64,000 nt of DNA, taken from positions 39,783,825 through 39,847,824 of the forward strand of contig CM030364.1 in assembly GCA_017893485.1 (NCBI GenBank), read 5' to 3'. A model generated the notes under the pieces. It saw nothing but the letters and a program-made list of their open reading frames with translations. It did not search any database and was not told the origin of the DNA. Every line of letters begins with the position of its first letter. The stretch's first letter is position 1. Source of the DNA: Hemerocallis citrina (lineage: Eukaryota > Streptophyta > Magnoliopsida > Asparagales > Asphodelaceae). Below, one piece after another: positions 54,693-64,000 of the stretch. Made by a program: the position numbers and the translations under genes.

Positions 54693-57600
54693 TGTAATAC
54701 CCCGCAAAAATAGCATATGGCTATTTGGCATCGTAATCGGTGCGCAATTGAGAATTGCACGCGATTATGTAATTTTCTAATAACAATTGATTGTTATTGA
54801 GAAATATCAGACATATTGTTTATTTTATTTTGTACTTTTGAAGAATTATTACGAGGTAGTTTTAATGTATTTTGTATTGTTTATATTATTAAAGTAAAGT
54901 TTTGGGGTTTATTTGAAATATATTGAGACTTAGGGGGCTTATGGGTAATATTCCCTTACATTAATAATTATCTATCTATTTATTTATTTACTTTTTTTAT
55001 AACCCCCCCCCCCCCCCACCTTCTCCTTCCTTCTCCATTTCTTTCTTTCTCCCGTTTCCTTCCCAGCCGAAAGAAACCCACCGAACCCATCGGCTCTCTC
55101 TCTCTGCTCAAATCCACCTCATTTCTCTGTGGTTTTCAAATTAAATCGAGGGATAGACTAAGTGAAGGGTCCTTTACCTCGTGGTGGCATCGGATTTTCG
55201 AAAGGATTCCAGGAAGGTAAACCCTAGATTTTATTATTGTATGAAATTTAGTGTGGTTAATTTCTTTTGAGTAGGAGTATTATGGTAGAGAGATTTGGAG
55301 ATGTTACGAGTAGTAAAGGCGAGAAATTAGCAAGTTATTAGAGAATTTGTAAGTTGCTAATAAATTAGGGTTTTGGGTTTATAAAGGGGGAGTATATATA
55401 TGAAAAATTGTCTCTTTTATAGTAATAGAAATTTTGTTGAGACATTAGGTTATTTTAGGGGTGATTTTAGTTATTGTTTGAGGGATAAAAATCCCATAGG
55501 ATTTTTAATATCCCGTGCTTCGCACGTGTGCATCCCATGCATTTAAATTAAACGCCGGCGGGATGTTAGGATTTATGTTATTACTATGTGTGACTGGTTT
55601 GCATGATTTGAGTTTTAATTGCTTTGAAAATTAATGATAGGATATATTAGCGACATTGGATGCGGGGAGGCATGGTGGCACTTCAAGTCTTCGTGGGTAT
55701 TTTGTGAGTATGATCTCATTTATTTTATGTACATAGTATGTTATGAAGACTTAAAGTACGATTTGCTGTGTATTTCCGATTTCGTATCTTAGTGTAGCAT
55801 GGGTGTTTTGAGCTAAGAATTTGTGTGGACACTCTTGTATGTGTCCACAACTATAGTTAAACTTCATAATTTTTCTAGGTCGTTTGATACCTTAACAAAC
55901 TTGCGGAGTGCAGCTGGTCTGAAAGGACAGAGCTGAAGCCGACTGCTTTAGACTGAAGTCCAAAAGGTCATAACCAATTGTATGGGTATGATCTTGTTAT
56001 GAACTTTTGAGAGTAGCTTTTGGTATGAGTTTATTTGATGATTCTCAAGTTTTAGAAATTCTAGAGTTCATTCGGTGAAGATGAGAATTTGGGAACTATC
56101 GTTAAGAATTTGGGAAATTGACCAACCAGAGGGTCGTAGTAGAGAGTCATAACTTTCTAACCCATCTGGAGTTTTGTAATTCCAGTTTATAGGTTGAGAG
56201 TTATGATTTTCCAAAGATGGAACTGGTGTATCCCAGGCATTCAATAAATGCTTGTGTGATATTTGGAATAGTGTTATTAGCTTTTGTGATCGGTTTGAAT
56301 GATTTGAGTTTTAATTGCTTTGAAATTTGATGATAGGACATACTAGCGACTTTGGAGGCGTGGTGGCGCTTCGAGTCTTCGCGGGATATTTTGTGAGTAT
56401 GATTATGCTAAATATATGTCTTAGACGGTTTTGGAGCAATCCTGGTTTAATTCGGCCAAATGGAGTTTTAATTTAAAATACGGAAAGTTCTTATTGTTAA
56501 AAGTTGTTATATGGTAAATTGTTGTGTATATGGTGAATTCTTAGCTTGTGGGAGAGTTTGGAGAATTTTGATTATCGTTGTATGATAAGTGGAATGCTAA
56601 GAAAGATAGTTGTATGGTAAAGAACAACTCATTTTTATATGAGCTTGTTAAGAAGCATGTTTACGAGGATAAGTTGGAAATTTCTTGCTCTGAAATGGTT
56701 AAGGAATTGGGAAATTGACCAACTTGGGAGTTGTAGTAGGGAGTCATAGCTTTCTAACCCATCTGGAATTTTGTAATTCCAGTTTATAGGTTGAGAATTA
56801 CAATTTTCCAAAGATGGAATGGATCCATTCTCAGTTAAGGTATTTTGGCTAAGTAAACCAGTTTCTCTCTGTTTGTGCACCTGATGAAACTTAGTGCTTC
56901 CAAGAACTCAAATGATAGAATCTGAAAGAGGTGTTCGACTAGGAAGTTGAAGTAGACACTCCCACCTTTCCATAGCACCCGGAATCGAGAAATTCCGATG
57001 AGTGAGCAAACTTTTATGATATTGGAAAGGGTGCAGCGAGTGTAAGAAGAATATACTATTGAGAGTATATGAGGTTTTATAGTATCAAGTAATTCTGTAT
57101 TGCGTGTTGGAAGTTATGGACGTTGCAAGTTAGCAACATGTTGTTTAGACTAAACTTCAAGTTTAAGTTAACTCGGGGACTTGAGCTCTTAAATATTTGA
57201 GAGAGCCGCCCACTAGGGGATTGCTGTGGATCTCCTACCCTTCTAGAAGTCTGATTGTGTTGCACTCCAATGAGCATAGCTTGGGTCACAGTTACTGCTT
57301 TTTCTTGAACTATTTTATCAGACAATTAATGGGGAACCCTCTGCATGGCGCAATATGGTGATCATGAGCTAACAAGTTTTAATGATGTTTTAGCATTTTC
57401 ACTTGGAACTTATCAAAGATAAGTTCCGGTGCTTAATACTCATGGTGGACATGAGTGAGTTGGGATATAGCTCTGGTCAGTTTGTGTTTGGTGTCTCGAT
57501 GCCTGAGTCTGTCAACGGTCAGGAATTGATGGTTATGTGTGTGCTTACCTTCGTTCTGAGAGTTAGCACTAGGTGGTGATACTATGGGGTTGTCTCTTCC

Positions 57601-59379
57601 TGTCATTAGGGATACGTGTTGCGGGCGTATCTTGCACTGTTGATTCCTGAAGTACCATGGTAAGAACGGGATGCTAATATCCTGGCGGATAGGGGGTTTT
57701 TAGACCTTCTAGGCCGTCATGTTCTATGTTGGTGGACACGAACGGATCATAAAGTATCTTCTGCGCAATGGATATGCATGCATGTATATCTGTAAGTTCG
57801 TCACAGCTTTCGAGGAGGGTCTGATGCAATGATTATTGGTGACAATGGGGTAGCACCCCGAAGTATTTCTGTTATTTATCTCCTCAACTATATCATACTA
57901 TCAGGAACAGGAAGTAGACCAAATTAGAATACACTGCATAGCGAGGGTTCAAATCCCTGAACTGGAGAAACGGCTTGATCTGGGCCACATGTAGTATGGG
58001 ATGCATGTGTGTCCAGAGTCTTGCTGACATTAGATTAAGTGCATCTGTTCTATACTTTGTATTGTTGCATTAGACTTAGGTCATGGCATACACGAATACT
58101 AGGAATTTAGGATACTCGTCTAACTTCCATTCAATATGAATTATGAGTGTGAAAGTGATGTATTGTGAAGACGTGATGATATATGTTGTAAGAAATAAAT
58201 GAATGCGATGTTATGTATTATGAGATTGGAAAAGAATATAAGTCGTGAGTCTATAATTGCAAATGAATGGTAAACGAGGTGCAGTTTATGTGAAAGTAGA
58301 GTTGTGTGAATGTAAAGCCTTATGGGAAAATAAAGCTTTAGGAATATTTGCATAAGGCGTAAAGTGATGGGCCTTAAGCGACTAATTTGGAAATGATTTC
58401 CAAACTAAAGATAAGTATGTTGTGAGCGGGTATGGATATGCATACAGGAAATGACTCGGAGAGTATTTGATGTGAATTTCCATTTATGATGTTTACATGT
58501 TCAGGTTTATCTTGATATTTGTAAGTTCGTTCTGTTTTACTTATAAAGTTTAATCTATTTGCTTATTTAGTAAATTATACTCACACCAGAAATGACTAAC
58601 CCCTTAGTATTTGGGGGGTTAGGGAGTCTCTGGACTACCCTAGGCCCCTACTGTTACAGGTCCTCAGCGGTGCAGAGGTGAGGTGTAGATTCTGTGGAGT
58701 GGAGCTTCATTTTACAATTGTTGTTTAAGGTTTATTTATGTGAATAGTGAAATTTATGCTTTAAATTGTATTTTTGATGTATAAGTATGTGGATGATGAT
58801 GATGAGTATAGTGTGGAGTGGCATATTATGTTGTTAACTCGTACCCACCTCGTTGTGGAGTACTGGGCCCTGTGGTATGGTTTATAAGTTATTTTCTAAA
58901 ACCTTACTACGTTTTCAAAGGAATTTATGATTTTTAATTGATATTTGATATTCTATTATGAGTTTGGCCCCCAGAGCATATATATATATTGCCTGTGTAA
59001 TTCTGCTCATTTTGGCCTGGGGAGCCCGTGATATTATTGCCTGTGATGTGAGCTACAGAATTTAGAGCAGAATTCCGTAAGCTTTTTGTGTTTCGGGGCA
59101 GAGATTTCAGGAAAAACTCTGCCCGATTTTTCTTTGAAATATAACTATCTTAGTTTATGTTTAAAGTGATATAGAAATTGAAAGAATTGAATTTGGAGTC
59201 AAAAAGGGGGACGTTACAGTTTCCCATGTTAAATTGCTATTTGTAATTATCGTGTAATAACTCTGATGGAAATAAAGGTGTTTTAAATTTCCGTGCAATT
59301 TACCGTGGTGAGATGCATTTGAAGGCAAAGATTTTGGTTATGTCATGGATGTCCGGTAATGGGGATCCGGGGCGTTACA
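54693..59379 (+). repeat. First LTR of the LARD
   Basis: About 4.69 kb from TGTAATACCCCGC to GGGGCGTTACA. TTATAA at 54998 is followed by a 15-C run (55003-55017) and CT-rich DNA. The internal tandem duplication at about 55590-56820 is present. A second LTR-end-like GGGGGACGTTACA occurs at 59207-59218, some 160 bp before the true end next to the primer binding site. No coding capacity. Confidence 0.85.
55590..56820 (+). repeat. Internal imperfect duplication in the LARD LTR
   Basis: GATTTGAGTTTTAATTGC, TATTAGCGACATTGGA and GAGTATGATC-type stretches at about 55605-55710 recur at about 56300-56405. GGGAAATTGACCAAC..TCTAACCCATCTGG at about 56105-56200 recurs at about 56710-56800. The offset is roughly 600-690 bp. 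The same arrangement is in the second LTR (61735-62960). Confidence 0.75.
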
Positions 59380-60818
59380 GTTGGTATCAGAGCTGACTTC
59401 AAATTGTAATCTAACACAGTAGGAAATTAAAGTCTTAAAGTGCCAGGTTAGAGGCAGGATGGTGATCAGATAGTTCGAGCAATCGATATATATATCTGCG
59501 ACTCCTCTTTAACCAAGATTGAACTCGTTTGCATTTTGTAGAATAGCATTTGAAGATATCTTCATCATTCATGTGTCAGTAGCGGCAGATGAACCAATAC
59601 CTACAGATGGATCGACGTCAGTGATAGAAGAAATAATGGAATTCCACAACAGGCTGAGAATGGAAAAGGACTCACCCCCCATCATCAAGTCCAACCGTGG
59701 AGCAACAGATTGCACACCTGAAGGAAGAACAAAAGCAACTTCCATCATATGTGACCCGCTTACAGGACCATTGGAAGGGACCCCATGAAGACTTTTCGAT
59801 ATGCTACTTCCTTGATGAATAACTTTCCTTCTAATTAAAAGCTTAGTATCGGCAGATATGATGATCATAAATCATATGGTAGCGCTTTACAACTTATGAT
59901 TATGATCTTTCATATATCTGAACCAGTCTCAGTGTACTTCATTTTACTAATGAGCTTGGTGCAGTCGTGCTCAGTAGCGGCTAGTCTGTAACCAGACATC
60001 AATGGAGGCAAACCTGCAACTGGATGTCGGAAGGAAAATCTGCAACCAAATGTCCAGAAGGCAAATCTGCAATCGGATGTCGAAAAAGACAATTCATAAC
60101 CTGATGTGCAGGTAACAAGTCTGCAATTAAATGACAAGTGAGGGAGAATAGTATCACAAAAGTTGAGAACGATAACGCCACACCAACAAGCTCAATACCG
60201 AGGCTAGAATTCGCGTCATACCAAGGAAGGCCCTGGTAGAAATTAGCGTAAACTAGACGCCATCACTAGGAACTAATCAAGACTGAGGTCGAGGAAGGAT
60301 CTGTCAATGATCAACCTAATCATTCTCAGAAGCGGTAGGGTTCTCCAAGATCAACTTATGATTGAACAGCCACCAGGAGCACGCCAAGGAGGAAATCTCG
60401 CTCAGATAGAGGGCAATCGTGTTAACATTTCAGTCAGGTCACCAAAGGGAGCTTCTCAGGGGCTGAAGCGGCAATGCGTGACTTCGTCCTTTCTAAGGAC
60501 GGAGTGGTCACCAACCAACAGGAGTCATAATCAAGGAATAAACCAACATCGCTCGTAGACAAGAATAGAGCAAGGTAATGCAGCCATTGGCTACTCTAAA
60601 GCAGGAGCAGAAGGATGCCAGCATCAAATTCATGGTGGGTCTGTCTAGAAGGCTGAATGACAACAGTTCAACTTGGTAGAAGACCAGTTTTTCGAGAATA
60701 TCACTCGAGGAACTGGAGATGGTTCAGGAAAATGTCTCGTGAACCAGTGATGTTTGTGTTTTGTTTTCCTCTCCACTAGCAGCGTTCTGAGGATAGAACG
60801 ATTCTAAGGAGAGAGTGG
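59380..60818 (+). other. Internal region of the LARD, no recognised gene
   Basis: The primer binding site TGGTATCAGAGCTGAC is at 59382-59397 and a polypurine tract (AAGGAGAGAGTGG) at 60806-60818. Between them are only short frames, none resembling gag, pol or any family I know. An 83-codon plus-strand frame at 60307-60558 (MINLIILRSGRVLQDQ..) is the most protein-like but has no recognised motif. It also holds the short tandem repeat at 59986-60140. Confidence 0.7.
59986..60140 (+). repeat. Short tandem repeat (about 27 bp) in the LARD interior
   Basis: About five to six imperfect units of the form CTGCAACYRGATGTCNRAAGGNAAAT (for example near 60016, 60043, 60070, 60117). No known element uses this motif as far as I can tell. 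Confidence 0.65.
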
Positions 60819-63706
60819 TGTAATACCCTGCAAAAATAGCATATGACTATTTTGCATCGTAATCGGTGCGCAATTGAGAATTGCACGCGATTATGTATTT
60901 TTTTAATAACAATTAATTGTTATTGAGAAATATCAGACATATTGTCTACTTTATTTTATACTTTTGAAGGATTATTACGAGGTAGTTTTAATGTATTTTG
61001 TATTGTTTATGTTATTAAAGTAAAGTTTTGGGGTTTATTTGAAATATATTGAGACCTGGGGGGGCTTACGGGTAGTATTCCCTTACATTATTAATTATCT
61101 ATCTATTTATTTATTTATTTATTTTATAAACCACCCCCCCCCCCCACCCACCCACCTTCTCCTTCCTTCTCCATTTCTTACTTTCTCCCGTTTCCTTCCC
61201 AGTCGAAAGAAACCCACCGAACCCATCAGCTCTCTCTCTCTCTCCGCTCAAATCCACCTCATTTCTCCGTGGTTTTCAAATTAAATCGAGGGATAGACTA
61301 AGTGAAGGGTCCTCTACCTCGTGGTGGCATCGGATTTTCGAAAGGATTCCGAGAAGGTAAACCCTAGATTTTATTATTGTATGAAATTTAGTGTGGTTAA
61401 TTTCTTTTGAGTAAGAGTATTATGGTAGAGAGATTTGGAGATGTTAGGAGTAGTAGAGGAGAGAAATTAGCAAGTTATTAGAGAATTTGTAAGTTGCTAA
61501 TAAATTAGGGTTTTGGGTTTATAAAGGGGGAGTATATATATGAGAACTTGTCTCTTTTATAGTAATAGAAATTTTGTTGAGACATTAGATTATTTTAGGG
61601 GTGATTTTAGTTATTGTTTGAGGGATAAAAATCCCATAGGATTTTGAATATCCCATGCTTCGCACGTGTGCATCCCATGCATTTAAATTAAACGCCGACG
61701 GGATGTTAGGATTTGTGTTATTACTATGTGTGACTGGTTTGCATGATTTGAGTTTTAATTGCTTTGAAAATTGATGATAAGATATATTAGCGACTTTGGA
61801 TGCGGGGAGGCATGGTGGCGCTTCGAGTCTTCATGGGTATTTTGTGAGTATGATCTCTTTTATTTTATGTACATAGTGTGTTATGAAGATTTAAAGTACG
61901 ATTTGCTGTGTATTTCCGATTTCGTATCTTAGTGTAGCATGGGTGTTTTGAGCTAAGAATTTGTGTGGACACTCTTGTATGTGTCCACAACTATAGTTAA
62001 ACTTCATAATTTTTCTAGGTCGTTTGATACCTCAACAAACTTGCAGAGTGCAGCTGGTCTGACAGGACAGAGCTGAAGCCGACTGCTTTGGACTGAAGTC
62101 CAAAAGGCCATAACCAATTGTATGGGTATGATCTTGTTATGAACTTTTGAGAGTAGCTTTTGGTATGAGTTTATTTGATGATTCTCAAGTTTTAGAAATT
62201 CTAGAGTTCGTTCGGTGAAGATGAGAATTTGGGAACTATCGCTAAGAATTTGGGAAATTGACCAACCAGAGGGTCGTAGTAGAGAGTCATAGCTTTCTAA
62301 CCCATCTGGAGTTTTGTAATTCCAGTTTATAGGTTGAGAGTTATGATTTTCCAAAGATGGAACTTGTGTATCCCAGGAATTTAATAAATGCTTGTGTGAT
62401 ATTTGGAATAGTGTTATTAGCTTTTGTGATCGGTTTGAATGATTTGAGTTTTAATTGCTTTGAAATTTGATGATAGGACATACTAGCGACTTTGGAGGCG
62501 TGGTGGCGCATCGAGTCTTCGCGGGATATTTTGTGAGTATGATTATGCTAAATATATGTTTACTATTATGATAAAATCTTAGGCGGTTTTGGAGCAATCC
62601 TGGTTTAATTCAGCCAAATGGAGTTTTAATTTAAAATACAGAAAGTTCTTATTGTTAAAAGTTGTTATATGGTAAATTGGTGTGTATATGGTGAATTCTT
62701 AGCTTGTGGGAGAGTTTGGAAAATTTTGATTATCGTTGTATGATAAGTGGAATGCTAAGAAAGATAGTTGTATGGCAAAGAACAACCCATTTTTATATGA
62801 GCTTGTTAAGAAGCATGTTTACGAGGATAAGTTGGGAATTTCTTGCTCTGAAATGGTTAAGGAATTGGGAAATTGACCAACTTAAGAGTTGTAGTAGGGA
62901 TTCATAGCTTTCTAACCCATCTGGAATTTTGTAATTCCAATTTATAGGTTGAGAATTATGATTTTCCAAAGATGGAACGGATCCATTCTCAGTTAAGGTA
63001 TTTTGGCTAAGTAAACCAGTTTCTTTCTGTTTGTGCACCTGATGGAACTTAGTGCTTCCGAGAACTCAAATGATAGAATCTGAAAGAGGTGTTTGACTAG
63101 GAAGTTGAAGTAGACACTCCCACCTTTCCATAGGACCCGGAATCGAGAAATTCTGATGAGTGAGCAAACTTTTATGATATTGGAAAGGGTGCAGCGAGTG
63201 CAAGAAGAATATACTCTTGAGAGTATATGAGGTTTTATAGTATCAAGTATTTCTGTATTGCGTGTTGGAAGTTATGGACGGTTCAAGTTAGCAACATGTT
63301 GTTTAGACTAAACTTCAAGTTTAAGTTGACTCGGGGACTTGAGCTCTTAAATATTTGAGAGAGCCGCCCACTAGGGGATTGCTATGGATCTCCCTACCAT
63401 TCTAGAAGTCTGATTGTGTTGCACTCCGATGAGCGTAGCTTGGGTCACAGTTACTGCTTTTTCTTGAACTATTTTATCGGACAATTAATGGGGAACCCTC
63501 TGCATGCCTCATTGTGGTGATCATGAGCTATCAGGTTTTAATGATGTTTTAGCATTTTCACTTGGAAGTTAGATAAGTTCAGGTGCTTAATACTCATGGT
63601 GGACATGAGTGAGTTGGGATATAGCTCTGGTCAATTTGTGTTTGGTGTCTCGATGCCTGAGTCTGTCAACGGTCAGGAATTGATGGTTATGTGTGTGCTT
63701 ACCTTC
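60819..63706 (+). repeat. Second LTR of the LARD, 3' truncated
   Basis: Begins TGTAATACCCTGC and follows the first LTR closely for about 2.89 kb, including a 12-C run at 61134-61145 and the internal duplication. At GTGTGTGCTTACCTTC it stops matching and the sequence passes into a Tekay LTR. About 1.8 kb of its 3' part is missing. Confidence 0.88.
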
Positions 63707-63714
63707 ATTTGATT

Positions 63715-64000
63715 TGTCAGTGCGTGGGATTCCTCTCCAGGTTGTCTGGATATGGGCTTGTATTTCATAGAACATTTAGGATACTTACCATAGTTACCAT
63801 AGTAATTTAAGTCATGGCGAGGGACTGAACCCTACAAGATAAAGTACGATTAAGGGCTTGCCCTCGGACCTATGTAGTATGTGATGAATAGAATCCAAAA
63901 AGTGTGCATTAGTGTCATATAATATAAACAACTATATTAAGGACTAAGTGCACAGCACAACACGACTTCTATAGGATAGTCCCCGTAGTTTTGCTGTGAC
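63715..64000 (+). repeat. Internal fragment of a Tekay LTR
   Basis: From TGTCAGTGCGTGGGATTCC to the window end it matches 49357-49650 of the element 2 LTR (GTTGTCTGGATATGGGC, CTTACCATAGTTACCATAG, GGACTAAGTGCACAGCAC). It starts in mid-LTR, directly after the truncated LARD LTR. It may be the 3' LTR of Tekay element 2, whose left part was deleted. Confidence 0.88.

Larger units (their letters stand above)
54693..63706 (+). mobile_element. LARD-like non-autonomous LTR element
   Basis: Two long LTRs (the second truncated) enclose only 1.44 kb without gag or pol, but with a Met-tRNA primer binding site and a polypurine tract of Tekay type. Long LTRs with a non-coding interior define large retrotransposon derivatives (LARDs). 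It is inserted in the same orientation into Tekay element 2. The left flank is AGGCG; the right flank is lost, so no target duplication can be tested. Movement would need proteins from an autonomous relative. Confidence 0.82.

Overview
This window is nuclear DNA from a flowering plant, seen as a retrotransposon-dominated intergenic region. The evidence is nested Ty3/gypsy elements of the Tat and Tekay (Del) lineages, copia and very large LTRs, a hAT remnant, a Mutator-like MITE, GT-AG introns, AT-rich background and a decayed exon pair of the plant splicing factor SLU7. No intact host gene, rRNA, tRNA or prokaryotic feature was found. The species cannot be named from the sequence.

Layout, left to right. 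1-2925: AT-rich LTR-like DNA with a 534-bp MITE inside it. 2926-3209: terminal fragment of a Tekay LTR on the minus strand. 3210-15559: Tat element A on the minus strand, holding its 3' LTR, tandem repeats, an antisense spliced ORF, a copia solo LTR, a 116-bp tandem array and a decayed pol. 15560-16059: exactly 500 N, a scaffold gap. 16060-24352: Tat element B on the minus strand, holding an antisense-ORF tail, a 110-bp tandem array, pol, protease, gag, PBS and 5' LTR. 24612-24983: SLU7 pseudogene exons on the minus strand. 25259-36311: a complete but inactivated Tekay chromovirus with AAAAA target duplications. 36426-37716: two more minus-strand exon-like segments. 38825-41625: hAT transposon remnant. 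42032-46515: a 4.48-kb solo LTR with ATAAT target duplications. 46848-54692: 5' LTR, gag and pol of a second, truncated Tekay element. 54693-63706: a LARD-like non-autonomous element with about 4.7-kb LTRs and a 1.4-kb non-coding interior, inserted in that Tekay copy. 63715-64000: middle of another Tekay LTR.

How the parts relate. All element proteins are broken by stops, frameshifts or lost catalytic residues, so nothing here looks able to move on its own; the LARD would depend on enzymes supplied by relatives. The Tat elements carry the dual RNase H typical of that lineage and an antisense gene with a PF04195-like domain and coiled coils between pol and the 3' LTR. The most unusual signals are these: an acidic and coiled-coil extra ORF in the leader of both Tekay copies; related tandem arrays of different period in the two Tat elements; the SLU7 fragment lying in phase downstream of an unrelated conserved exon, which suggests a chimeric captured gene; and the repeat-built LTRs (GTCGAC palindrome arrays, internal duplications, two successive LTR-like ends).
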